Shown here: piece by piece, positions 20,738 through 31,251 of the stretch
Position numbering within the stretch: position 1 is the stretch's first letter
How the letters are laid out: each line of letters begins with the position of its first letter
Assembly: GCA_036925085.1 (NCBI GenBank)
Contig: JAUPFP010000019.1
Location: forward strand, 10,001-74,000
Origin: Brachycybe producta
Taxonomy: Eukaryota; Arthropoda; Diplopoda; Playtdesmida; Andrognathidae
Direction of reading: 5' to 3'
Length of the DNA: 64,000 bases
Notes under the pieces: model-generated
What the model saw: the letters and a program-made list of their open reading frames with translations, nothing else
Database searches by the model: none
What the model was told of the DNA's origin: nothing
Made by a program: the position numbers and the translations under genes

Positions 20738-23640
20738 TCGTTAGTGAATTAAATTTCTTAAAGTATACCTTTATCTTTTAAGTAATTTTGTGGCGACAAC
20801 AACCAATCACCTAACAGGAAAAGCCAATGGACTGTGTACTAGTTTAAGATAAGAAGTCTGTTGCACATGAAAATAACCTCAAATACAGTCAAGCCTTAAT
20901 AATATACTTAATACATTTACAGTATGTAGCCAGACATGAACACATTTGAGACTAGCCTCTACCAAACAATCATTTTTAAACGTTTCCATAAGCTTTAAAA
21001 ACCACAACAAAAACAACATCAATTGAATTAATCAAAAATCATTTTCACAGTAGAGCTTACTGTGAATAAAATCTAGTTAGCATGGTATATAGCCTCTAAC
21101 AAGCAATGCCCAATCCTAAATTCAAATACTATGTTGCACCTTAAAATTTTTTTTTAACAAAAAAGTTGCAACATTCACACAAACACTGGAAAAAAATAAC
21201 ACAAATAGTTACACCTTGATGTTAATTTTCACAAACACGCTTAAGAGGCGTGGTTCCACATTTAACAGGTAAACCATACCTCTCCAACTTCCGGTTCTAA
21301 AAAAACGGAAACAAGTGACTACCACCTCCCTCCCCCACCCCCTCCACCAGCCTACCCCATTGTTTATAGAAGCTAATTATTCTTCTTATTTCAAACCACA
21401 ACCCCCAACTGCAATTAGGTTTTACACACACACATTGACAATATTTATGGATATAATTAGAATTTAATAACAGTAACTCTCCACAGTAATTTCATATTTT
21501 CATAATATTAATGTAATGCCTAACTCAATGTTGTAAAAATCACGTACTTAAAGACCATTACTTGCGGTTTAAAAATGAATATGAGTGTTGAGGATGATAG
21601 GGGGGGGGGGGGGGAAAGGAGGTGGTGGGTTGCAATGCAATCTAAAGTAAAATCAGCTATTTGTAAAGTAGTGGTAGTAGCTATTGCAAAATGCATTACA
21701 TCGTAAATATTGTCAGGTTTCGCTTTCTTTCTCTCTCTCTGACTCTCACTCACTCTCTCTCTCTCTCTCTCTCGCTCGCTCGCTCGCTCTATCACTCCCT
21801 CGTTCTCTCACTCGCTCTCGTTCTCTCTCTCTCTCTCTCTCTCTCCCTCTCCCTCCCTATAATTGTAAGAACCTTTGCAATTTGTTCTATCTGAAACCTC
21901 TTTTCTCTTTTGCTGCTGCTGCTTTTTTTTTCTTCCTTGCTTTCTTGCGCTACGCCTATTAATAATGCAAGTTGCAGCACTTAAAAACAGACTGACAAAA
22001 GTCTAGAGCAATGGAAACAGCATCTGAAAACTGTTTCTTCTTTTTCTTCTATTCAACTAACCCTCCCATTCCCTCCTCCACAATTTCACCTCTTGATCGA
22101 TCGATTAAATCGATTTCTTATCGGAGGTTTTCTCCTCTAAAGGTTTATTTATATTTCTTGTGTTATCAGTAGCACACTTGCTCATTTTTTTTTCATCTTC
22201 TTCTTCTTCTTTGTTTGTCTAGAATGCTCAAGTTTTAGTTTACTTTTTATAATAATTGTAAATACATTCTAGCATGTATTGTTGACACTTTATAGTTTAC
22301 ACAGCAGCACTGAAAGGCTGTATATAAACGGTTACTAAGTTGACTTTTAATTTGTAAAATAAATGTGTGTGTGTGTGCAATTTTTCCATTCCTAGCCAGT
22401 CTCCCTCTCTCATGTGTGTCAAGCATGCATTTTCATTTCACTTGGATGTGTGCCTCATTTGCTTCACTCCAGAGCCCAGTCAGCGTTACAGTGTCCACAT
22501 GAGACACAAAATGCAAACATTTCTCGTTTGTGGTCTTTTTCTCCTTCCGTTTCTCTTTCAGTCTCAACCTATATCAAAAATCCACTGTTGAATGAAGGTC
22601 TCTTCAATGATTTTCCAAAGTTGCTTGTCTTCTGCGGCTCTCATCCATGTTTGCCCGGCCATCTGCAAGATTTCTTTTTTCCCACCTTGTCCATTGTCTC
22701 TCCTTTTTTTCCTGATTAGGGCCACAATGACCACAAACTAAATGGCCAACAATGCATTTGAAAATGACTACAAATGTTGTACTGGTAGAAACATGGTAGA
22801 GGATAGTTGGTTCTATCCCTATCAACACATTCCGAAGACACTAGAGAATACAAAGAATCGTGCCACTTGTGCACTTATTTTGCACTGACTTAGTCTTCCA
22901 GCGAGTGGAATCTAAACTGGGATTAATTACTTCACAATTGGCTCTTGGACCACAGATCGAGAAAAATTTGCTTGATATTGCATCAAAATCCGAGCCCTAA
23001 TCATAAGCAATGATCTGTAAATTTCTTCAAATGTCAACATTCGATTTTTTTACAAAAAAAAAATCATAACTTATGAATTAAGTTATGCCATAACTTGGCA
23101 GTGGTTTTATAATTCTATTTCCTTTCATTATCGAGTTGTTCGATCCAGAACGATTTTGTCGACATCCACCCATTCAAAATCTGCCTAAAAAGTTCTCTTT
23201 TATTTGTTAAAAGCCTCTCCCCCCCCCCCGCAATACAAAACATCTATATCTCTTCCACCACCATATGCACTTCACTTTCCAAACAAACAATTCTCATATA
23301 ATTCAAAATGCTTCATTTTACACAAATCAATAAAAATTTATACAATCTGTTCAAAAAAAAAACTGTCACAACCTTTTTGTTGCATTGACATAATATCAGA
23401 AGAGTGAGAAGAAAAAAATATTTAGAAATAAAATAATTAATAAACTGTAGTCTTCTTACCTTACAGAAATAAGAATTGCAACCAGTCAGTGATTTCTTGA
23501 AGTTGTGCAATCTGCAAAAAATAGATAGAACAAAATTGTCTATAAGAATCAGTTTATTTCAATTCACAACAATTACTAAAACAATTTGCCCAGTTCACAA
23601 TGTAAACCAATGCAGAAGCAATGCAATGCAACGTAGAGTA
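20738..23640. other. Non-coding stretch with AG/CT and homopolymer tracts
   Basis: No gene supported. CT-rich block about 21728-21856 (with CTCGCTCGCTCG inside), a G run at about 21600-21614, CTTCTTCTTCTT near 22197. Open frames of up to 101 codons near 22.4-22.7 kb have no recognisable domain. Confidence 0.6.
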
Positions 23641-23649
23641 TCATCGACT

Positions 23650-24172
23650 GGGTGTGGGACATTTGCCCTAAAGACACTTGCCCTACGGACAATTGCCATA
23701 AACGGACATTTGTCCTAAAACCATTTGCCCTAAAGAGACATTTGTCCTAAAACCATTTGCCCTAAAGAGACATTTGTCCTAAAACCATTTGCCCTAAAGA
23801 GACATTTGTCCTAAAACCATTTGCCCTAAAGAGACATTTGTCCTAAAACCATTTGCCCTAAAGAGACATTTGTCCTAAAACCATTTGCCCTAAAGAGACA
23901 TTTGTCCTAAAACCATTTGCCCTAAAGAGACATTTGTCCTAAAACCATTTGCCCTAAAGAGACATTTGTCCTAAAACCATTTGCCCTAAAGAGACATTTG
24001 CCTAAAACCATTTGCCCTAAAGGAACACTTGCACTAAAACCATTTGCCCTAAAGGAACACTTGCACTAAAACCATTTGCCCTAAAGGAACACTTGCACTA
24101 AAACCATTTGCCCTAAAAGAACATGGCAAGTGTCCGTAGGGTAAGTGCCTTTAAGGCAAATGTCTATATCCC
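23650..24172. mobile_element. Transposon whose body is a 32-bp minisatellite (9-bp TSD)
   Basis: Flanking TCATCGACT is present exactly at 23641-23649 and 24173-24181. The ends are inverted: GGGTGTGGGACATTTGCC on the left and GGGATATAGACATTTGCC on the right, reversed. The match continues through CACTTGCCCTACGGACA-type sequence for roughly 55 bp. Between these TIRs lie about 13 head-to-tail 32-bp units, each a 17-mer (CCCTAAAGAGACATTTG) plus a 15-mer (TCCTAAAACCATTTG); the last few units vary (GGAACACTTGCACTAAAACC). No gene inside. The duplication shows that the array arrived by insertion. A Mutator-like helper is inferred from the 9-bp length. Confidence 0.9.
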
Positions 24173-24181
24173 TCATCGACT

Positions 24182-24651
24182 AGGGTTGGTGCATTTGGAC
24201 GATGTAGCTGCGCAGTAGAAAGAGAGGTCTTTGTACTGCTTCTGCATTACTTCATGGTGTGAATTAAGCTTTAAATTGATGTATGTATGTGTACATCTGT
24301 ACATGTCTATTGCATGTACAAAATAATGTAGACAATCAACACGCAATGAACATAAAATAACAGCAACAACTCAGAAACAAGAAAAATAATATGAAAAATC
24401 GATAATTATTATTATTATTATTATTATTACATGTGAGAAAATAAACCATCAAAAACAACAATAAACAATGTACCCGTCAAAACAAAACAAAACAAAATAG
24501 GAATAAAATAAAAAATAACTGCAGCAAATATATGTAAAACCATAAAAGTGATAAAAAAATAATACATGGACACCACACCATCAAGGTCCATATAATTAGC
24601 AATCAGGTCAACACAAAATTCAAAAGGTTTATTGAATCGACTGTTATACCA
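24182..24651. other. AT-rich non-coding stretch with ATT microsatellite
   Basis: ATT repeat at about 24406-24429. A 98-codon minus-strand frame (24427-24723) reads mostly hydrophobic residues and runs into the MITE at 24661; not accepted as a gene. Confidence 0.6.
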
Positions 24652-24660
24652 CGTCGACAG

Positions 24661-24847
24661 ACAGGCAAGTAAAGACAGTAAGATACAGTCGTTTTTCCCC
24701 GCCCCTTTTATGAGGACTGACAACTTCTAATTGGTTTGTTATGTGGCCTGACGTCACATGCCCCACCGCTTTTAAATTTCCAATTGGTTAATATTTGGCC
24801 ATAAAAGGGCGGGGCAAATGACTATCTCTCTGTCGTTACATGCCTGT
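24661..24847. mobile_element. ACAGGCA-type MITE, diverged (9-bp TSD)
   Basis: Left ACAGGCAAGTAAAGACAG and right (reversed) ACAGGCATGTAACGACAG. Flanks CGTCGACAG (24652-24660) and CATCGACAG (24848-24856) differ at one base. Core has CCGCCCCTTTTATGAGG, ATTGG boxes, CCTGACGTCACATGC and CATAAAAGGGCGGGG. Confidence 0.9.
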
Positions 24848-25027
24848 CATCGACAGTTGCCAATCAATTAGTCTACATGAAGGGTTACGGAGAAAAACAA
24901 TCAAGAGTCCACTTTTGGTGAAAAGTTGGCTTGGTTGTGCTATCTTGTAGCTTATTACATACAGATTCAAATCGTGATTCATAACTTTTTTTTTTAAAAA
25001 AAAAAGTTATGGTCTTTATATAAAAAG

Positions 25028-25226
25028 TAGGGATAGGACATTCGAATCCTCGAATCTCCCGAATCTTGAAAAATATTCGAGATTCGAAAGCTCGAATCTT
25101 CGTCTTCCGAATTCTAACCTAAAAAAACTGTTAAAAACTTTGGTAAAATTAGTTTTAACTCCATTGACGTCCAATAGAAGCGTTCAATAACAAAAACCGG
25201 CGATTGTTGGATTCGTCCCACCTCTA
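25028..25226. repeat. Probable hAT-like element without clear TSD
   Basis: TAGGGATAGGACATTCGAATC on the left and (reversed) CTAGAGGTGGGACGAATCC on the right resemble inverted ends; the left part has repeated TTCGAATC/CTCGAATC words. Flanks do not match convincingly. Confidence 0.4.
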
Positions 25227-25351
25227 GTTTTTTCTAACCTTACAATAATAAGAATTAGCGTCGCGAGCGCCATCCATGTCATGTTGCTGAAACAACGTTT
25301 AGTTTAATGCTCTTAATTTTAGAATAATCCCAAAAAACACCAATAAATGAG

Positions 25352-25556
25352 ACAGGCAATTAGAAATCGGGACAAACAGAAATTGGCTCCGCCCTTTTTA
25401 TGACCACCAGCAACTTCTAATTGGTTTGCTGTATGGTTCGACGTTGAAAAGAGCGGAGCATGCGACATCCGATTACATAACCAACCAATTAGAAGTTGCG
25501 TTCGTCATAAAAAGGGCGGAGCCAACTTCTGTTTGTCCTGATTTCTAATTGCCTGT
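25352..25556. mobile_element. ACAGGCA-type MITE (9-bp TSD)
   Basis: Ends ACAGGCAATTAGAAATCGGG and (right, reversed) ACAGGCAATTAGAAATCAGG. Exact duplication ATAAATGAG at 25343-25351 and 25557-25565. Core carries GCTCCGCCCTTTTTATGACC, ATTGG boxes and AAAAAGGGCGGAGC. Closest relative is the copy at 11552. Confidence 0.95.
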
Positions 25557-25565
25557 ATAAATGAG

Positions 25566-26545
25566 TGCAAGAACTCCATTTTTCCATGTCACTCACTCAC
25601 TAGGTAAGAGCTGAAACAACTTAATGTTTCCTACTGAAAAACATACCCCCAAAAAATAATTTCTAATTCAATTATGTAAATGGCTCTTGTCATTACAACT
25701 TGTAACAACCAGCAAGAACATAAATATCTACCATCAACAACAACAAAAACAAGAGTATATGCCCACCCTCCCCCCCCCCCAAAAAAAATAAAATTCATCT
25801 TGCACCAAATGCTGTCTATAGAATTGTAACTTGTGATTTGCCATAAATGTCACATAAAATATAAAAGCCAGATATCAACCCGATGTTAGAGGAGCACACA
25901 CACACATACAGCAATGACATGATCCTTTTCGTAAAATGTTTGTTCATATCATTGCATACATTGCTGGCAATATAGACTAACAACGTTTATATTCCATGTT
26001 TTTTTTTGCTTCTTCTTCTCCTCCTCTTGCTTCCATCTGTCGCCAGCATAAATAATGATGGCGGCATAAAGAAGTGGCATGCCACTTCAGATAAAGCTCT
26101 GAGATTGAATCTTTGAAGACAGTAAAGTCTTTAAAGAGTCCAAAAATTGTATTATACATACCCCCCCCCCCCGACACACAAATGTTTCAGTAGATTATGC
26201 AAAAAAATAATAAATCTCAAAATCCTAAAGAAACACAACAATAAAACGGAACTTCTTGAAAAATGACGAAAAAATCACTCCATTTAAAATAGCAAAAAAG
26301 ACAAGAGAGAGAAAGAGAAAGAGAAAAAAAAAACGGATATTGAAATCGTAAACATGTAACAAACGAATCTTCCGAATCGGTGAAGCGAGAACCGTTTTCT
26401 CGTAACTTTTTCTTGAATGGAAGGCTTTGCACGGATTTGCAAAGCTATCCATATATAAATGTAGTTGCCAGTGACATTCCTGCTTTAGCATCAACAGCAA
26501 ACGAGAATGTTTCACGAAAAAGTTATTGTAAAGCCGAGTATTCAC
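25566..26545. other. AT-rich non-coding stretch
   Basis: No gene seen. C runs near 25769 and 26161, CA repeat near 25897, GA patch near 26303. Open frames are short and low-complexity. Confidence 0.6.
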
Positions 26546-26640
26546 CAAAAGAGCGAGCTAGAACAAGCGAGCAGTCTCACTCCATAGGCCCTAATCGTCT
26601 GGTGAGTCGAGGTTAGCGAGCGAGCAAACATTCGCTCTCG

Positions 26641-26676
<36 letters not shown>

Positions 26677-26705
26677 TTCAAAAAAACATCGGATAGATGG
26701 CGGCG
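26546..26705 (+). repeat. Dispersed repeat rich in GCGAGCGA, second copy, with CT microsatellite
   Basis: Same order of blocks as the minus strand of 4007-4165. A CT run (about 26643-26673) interrupts it between CATTCGCTCTCG and CGTGTTCAAAAAA. The upstream AAAGCCGAGTATTCACC looks like a transposon end, but its partner was not found. Confidence 0.7.
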
Positions 26706-26744
26706 ACCAGAAAAAATGCACTTCTACTAAAAGAAACACTATCT

Positions 26745-26930
26745 TTGTTTGAGTCTATAATTCTATGCTAGATGCTAATGTCACCTTTGAATTCTAGCCT
26801 CTAACAAGGTTCTGTAACTGAAAAACGCAATTTTTCCATTTACTTAATGAATTTCTATTTTTGTTTTTAATTTGGGGGGCGCACTGAAAAGTTTTGCTCC
26901 CGGGCGCCAAAAACCTAGCTATGCCACTGT
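26745..26930 (+). repeat. Dispersed repeat ending TTTTGCTCCCGGGCGCC, second copy
   Basis: Collinear with 16313-16500 (TCTATGCTAGATGCTA, TTTGAATTCTAGCCTCTAAC, GGGGGGCGCACTGAAAAG and CTCCCGGGCGCCAAAAACC). Confidence 0.7.
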
Positions 26931-26934
26931 TGCA

Positions 26935-27055
26935 ATTGTTCTTATCTTTGAGTTTTGACAATGCATTTCGGCATGCTACAATTAAACTTTTGTCCCTCTT
27001 GTCACAGGCCTTCTCCGGCTGCTTGCAGAGCAATTTTTCAAATTCAAATACAACG
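26935..27055 (+). repeat. LINE 3' tail, dead fragment
   Basis: TTTTGTCCCTCTTGTCACAG and GGCTGCTTGCAGAGCA correspond in order to the 3' tail of the relic at 6231-6605 (TTATGTCCCTCTGCCATAGG, GGCTGCTAGCAGAGTA). No coding part. Confidence 0.6.
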
Positions 27056-27188
27056 CATCGATTTAATTAAATAACTCATTTTCCTTGTAACCGTATTCTT
27101 CACATTTATTCGAGTTATAGTTAGTTAAGAGCATTATACAAAAATCAATATTTATGAAGAGTAAAAGTACATTTGAAATTCGCTAATC

Positions 27189-27750
27189 ACCTGATAAATG
27201 TCTTCTACAGAGCCATGTGAAGGGCAAACAAACAATATGTCGAATTCAATTTATTCAGTTAATAATCTGAAAATATTGAGTTAATACTTAAATAAAATAT
27301 CTAAACTATTGACAAAATATTGATTTAGTATTTCAATTTAAAATATTAATAATGTCAATTTTTATTTGGTTCATGTCCTTAACCTGGATTCCTTATACCT
27401 TGTACACACATGAGTTAAATGAATTCAAATTAAATGTGTTTAGGTGAATTATACGGAAACCCGTTAAGGACATCAACCCAAATAAAAATTGACATTATTA
27501 ATATTTTAAATTGAAACACTAAATCAATATTTTGTCAATAGTTTATATATTATATTTAATTATTAACTCAACATTTTGAGATTATAAACTGAATAAATTG
27601 AATTCGATATATTGTTCGTTTGTCCTTCACAGGGCGCTGTAGAACACGTTTATTATTTAAATGCATTTAAATTATCAGGTGTGTACTAGCTATCATACTG
27701 TAATTCACTTAAACACATTTAATTTGAATTCATTTAACTCATGTGTGTAC
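27189..27750. mobile_element. Foldback element FB-P
   Basis: Left arm CACCTGATAAATGTCTTCTA, then CAGAGCCATGTGAAGG and CAATATGTCGAATTC. Right arm repeats these in inverse order (CGAATTCGATATATTGTTCG, CTTCACAGGGCGCTGTAG, TTAAATTATCAGGTGTG). Inside are two further inverted blocks (TTGACAAAATATTGATTTAG and its inverse near 27520). After the right arm a TTCACTTAAACACATTTAA block, which is normally central, is repeated. Unoccupied by other elements. Confidence 0.8.
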
Positions 27751-28440
27751 TGAACACACGCATACTGAAACCATAAAATATGCTCTCAGCTATAAAGCCA
27801 TATTTAAAATAAAAAAAACATCCAAATTTCTAAGCACAAAGTGGCATAAAAATATATTTCATATATAATATAACAGTGGTACTAGGATAGAAAAAAATAT
27901 AAAATACTGATGTACTAGTTCGCTGATGCGTGACGTCACCAAAAAAGTCAATAAGACTGCACGTCACAAATGCATAAATGATGAAGGAAAAATACGAAAA
28001 AAAAAAAGGCAAAGATAAGCATTCATGCATATGAAAGGTCGTCTATTAGTTCTGCTTATTTAAATTTTTATGCAGTTTATTGTTAGATAGAAATGATGAC
28101 AGAAGATAATTGGGTGAAAACTAATTAGGAAATTGGCTTTGATAGAGAAAGAAATGGAAAGAGAGAAGAAAAAAATCATTCATGCACACCAAGACTAAAA
28201 AAAACTAGAGATAAAAAAAAATAAGAAATAGAAATCTTCAAATCACACACAGGACAAAATTCGCAAAAATGTATGATTAGTCAAACAAACACACAAGAAG
28301 ACTAGAAAGATTATAAAAGCTGGTTACACACGATGAATTCCAATGTCACATTTTCACGTTGAAACTTTTACAAAACATTGGTCTTCTTTTAATTCAGTGT
28401 TATAATTTTTTACACATTTTTTTTCTACCATTAAGCTTTG
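27751..28440. other. AT-rich non-coding stretch
   Basis: No gene, RNA or repeat family recognised. TGACGTCA occurs once near 27932 without promoter context. Confidence 0.6.
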
Positions 28441-28448
28441 TTTCCATT

Positions 28449-28735
28449 GCCCCAAAAAGATGTTTACCCCCAAAGGGATGTTTGCCCCCAAAGGGATGTT
28501 TGCCCCCAAAGAGATGTTTTCCCCCAAAGGGATGTTTGCCCCCAAAGGGATGTTTGCCCCCAAAGGGATGTTTGCCCCAAAGGGATGTTTGCCCCCAAAG
28601 GGATGTTTGCCCCAAAGGGATGTTTGCCCCAAAGTTACATTTGCTCTAAAACTATTTGCCTTAAAGGGACATTTGACCTAAAACCACTTGCTTTAAAGGG
28701 TCATTTGCTCTAAAACTATTCATAAAAAAGGAACC
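28449..28735. repeat. 18-bp minisatellite, relative of the TTTGCCCTAAAGGGACA array
   Basis: Units CCCCAAAGGGATGTTTG (17-18 bp) repeat about ten times up to 28634. They are followed by ordinary family units (AAAGGGACATTTGACC, TAAAACCACTTGC). The unit differs from CCCTAAAGGGACATTTG at a few positions, so it is a sequence variant amplified separately. Open frames on both strands are periodic and not genes. Confidence 0.85.
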
Positions 28736-29417
28736 CACCTATTTTTGAAATATTAATTGTTTGTTTTCAAACGGTTTAGTGTCTTTTGGTGGAGTATGTT
28801 AAATAGTATACAATGCGAAGAAACTGTTTTACATTTTACAATATTGTAAAATGTAACAAAAAAATAAATTTGAACTAAATTAGATTTGGATTTGAATTTG
28901 AATTTTTTTTTTGTCAGATTTGGATTTTGATTTGTTAAAATTTTAGATGTTGGGATTTGGAGCTTTATTTGGCAATTGCCAATAAAAATTTGGATTAGAT
29001 TCAATCCAATAGAAAACACCAAATCCAATGCACTGATGATGCTGACATCTTCTGAACAGTCAATGTACTAGTTTGTACAACCCACACACATACGAAAAAA
29101 ATCTAAATTATATTACAAAAAATAGTAAAAAAGAAAATCTATTAAAATTTTACCATGAAAAGAGAAGCAGACAAGTAGTTTAAAAAATTGTTTTGTAAAT
29201 CCATTATTTATGTAACAGTAGAAAGAGTCTTAAAAGTCTCACTATAGCCTATATAGTGTATGTCATTCGATCAAAAATAATTAATTTTTTTCTTATTTGT
29301 TCTGCGCTGTTTTTGGTTGCAATTGAAATCCAGTAACAATACCAACAACAAAAACAACAACAACAACAAAACAATCAATTTTATTTTCTCTTATTTAAAA
29401 CAACAACAAACATACTC
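28736..29417. other. AT-rich non-coding stretch
   Basis: No gene seen. TTTTGGATTTGAATTTG-like words near 28875-29000 are low-complexity. Confidence 0.6.
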
Positions 29418-29420
29418 TTA

Positions 29421-29762
29421 AGGTGGGATCACACGGAGTCGTGAATTGGGCGAGAACATACCCCAGTAATGCGCATGTCACACTACTTGATTATTCAACA
29501 CCGGAGTTCACGACCATTTTCAGTTCACACAGAGTTCTCTAACGACCGTCGCATCTATTGCCGCCGCCAAACGTTGCCTCGCGAGTAGTTGTTCAAATGG
29601 TAGAATGAGAAGCTGTGATATTCCGAATTCACGACTGAAGCATTCATTGTCAAAAGTCTGGGTCGTGTACGTCCGCCCACTTGTTCACATGGGGTAGTGA
29701 TTACTACTGCTAGCTTACCAGTAGTGCTCTCGCCCAACTCACGACTCCGTGTGAACCCACCT
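29421..29762. mobile_element. PIF/Harbinger-like MITE
   Basis: Ends AGGTGGGATCACACGGAGTC and (right, reversed) AGGTGGGTTCACACGGAGTC, then GTGAATTGGGCGAGA on the left and GTGAGTTGGGCGAGA on the right. TTA duplicated at 29418-29420 and 29763-29765. Second copy at 54044. Confidence 0.9.
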
Positions 29763-29899
29763 TTAAAGGTGACAACCTTGGCAACAACAGAGGCGACATC
29801 AGTCACATTTTACACACAAGACATCATTTTCATTCTTTTTAATCAGTTTATCATTAAGGCCTTGTTTCCATCGGGGTGAAAATTTCAACTGGTTCATGA

Positions 29900-30270
29900 T
29901 AATGCTGTACCGATCACAATTTGTTTTACCGAGCCAATACCGAACCGATCACACAAAAACAAATTGGCATGCCGATCGATTTAACCGAGCCAATCATGCC
30001 GATTTTCACTACTCATTTTTGCTGCTAGAGTTTGTTTCACAGACGATTTCTGGTACAGAAAGTGTAGGCTGTACACACAGGCATACGAGCTGGGGGAGAG
30101 CAAATGCCCCACCTCCCTCTCCAAAGCTGCTCAGTCCAAGTCAGATTATATCGAGGAGCAGTCCTAATTATTGAGTGCGTTAATGAACGGAGATCGGTTA
30201 ACATTTGTTCGCCGATCCGATTTTTGCCAATTAGCAGTAAATTGGCAAAAATCGGCTCGGTAAAGCCATA
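29900..30270. mobile_element. hAT-like element (8-bp TSD)
   Basis: Left TAATGCTGTACCGATCAC, right (reversed) TATGGCTTTACCGAGCCGA; exact duplication GTTCATGA at 29892-29899 and 30271-30278. Arms contain repeated ACCGAGCCAAT and CCGATC words. Fits hAT ends of the TAGxGCTGTACCGA type. Non-coding. Confidence 0.85.
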
Positions 30271-30411
30271 GTTCATGAGTGTTACTAAAATTGCAAGAAA
30301 TATAGTCTCACAATTGTCCACAATGAAGACACATGGAAACGCCAAATGCAATATAAAGTATTGTTCATTAAGCGACTGCTTCATATAAATTTTGAAAAGG
30401 TCCTTCTATTT

Positions 30412-30877
30412 TTAAAGAGACCATTACCTTCAGAAATTTATTTTCAAAATATTGTCAAGAATTATTTAACGATTGTCAAAACGATTTTTTAAATTTTAAA
30501 ATAAGTCATTAAAACCATAAAAAAACTTGTAAATGAAGTGACATGTACTCCCTATTCCTATTCAACTGAATGCAACCTTCCATGTGGAATAATCCAAATA
30601 TTAAATCCATAGTACTTTGAAATGAAAGTAATGTGAGCTGGTGACAACACTATCAGAATTCGAATAGAGCAGTGGACTTTGGCAGGTTTTGTGGCCAATG
30701 TCTGTTGTTTGGTGGCGCATCTATCTGATAAAGTTCATTTACATGAAGGCAAATGATTTTTAATTTTTTAAAATTATATTAATCACATATTTTACATTTT
30801 AAAAATCGTTTTGGAAATCGTTGAATAAATCTTGATAATATTTTGACAAAAAAATTCTGGAGGTAATGGTCTCTTAA
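30412..30877. mobile_element. TTAA-2 MITE nested in TTAA-1
   Basis: Left TTAAAGAGACCATTACCTTC and right (reversed) TTAAGAGACCATTACCTCC; the match continues with AGAAATTTATTTTCAAAATA. TTAA on both sides (30412-30415, 30874-30877). In other TTAA-1 copies this point reads CTATTTTTAAACAACG, giving the empty site. Confidence 0.9.
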
Positions 30878-31251
30878 GCCGTTTAAAAATGCTTAAATAA
30901 TGTTTAATTAATGTTTAGTAATGTTTAAAATAGTAAATTTTCTTAACTCCCTGTTAAATTCCATAGACACAAGAAAATCTTCCCACAAAAGTTTGAAGAA
31001 CTCTCATTAAAAATGATTTAGAGCAATACAAACAAAATTAACACCTGCTTTCATGTATTGGCTTCATGCTGAAAATTTTCTTTTTTTTTTTTTTTTTCTT
31101 AGAAGCTTTGCATCTGCAATTACTTTTTTTTTTATTAATTTTTATATGACTTCATACCTGGACAATAGCCATTTTTTATGACAAAAACAATCGTAGCTCG
31201 GAGACATACGGAGACATTTTGAATTAAACACTGTCTCCGTAGGCTTTTTAA

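Larger units (their letters stand above)
29854..31251 (+). mobile_element. TTAA-1 element, diverged copy containing two other insertions
   Basis: The interior follows the full copies: GAGTGTTACTAAAATTGCAA, CACAATTG, AAAGGTCCTTCTATTTTT, TGTTAAATTCCATAG, GAACTCTCATTAAAAATGA, GCTTCATG, then ATGACTTCATACCTGG, CAATCGTAGC and GTAGGCTTTTTAA at the right (TTAA 31248-31251). The left end (TTAAGGCCTTG at 29854) is a weak match. A hAT-like element (29900-30270) and a TTAA-2 element (30412-30877) are inserted. Confidence 0.65.

Noticed and set aside
27932-27942. Isolated TGACGTCA as a CRE
   Set aside because: Single occurrence with no other promoter element or transcript evidence nearby.
28354-28713. 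Frames on both strands encoding periodic peptides (for example PKGMFA or GKHPFG repeats)
   Set aside because: They are produced by an 18-bp tandem repeat, exist in several frames and both strands, and have no start context or flanking exon.
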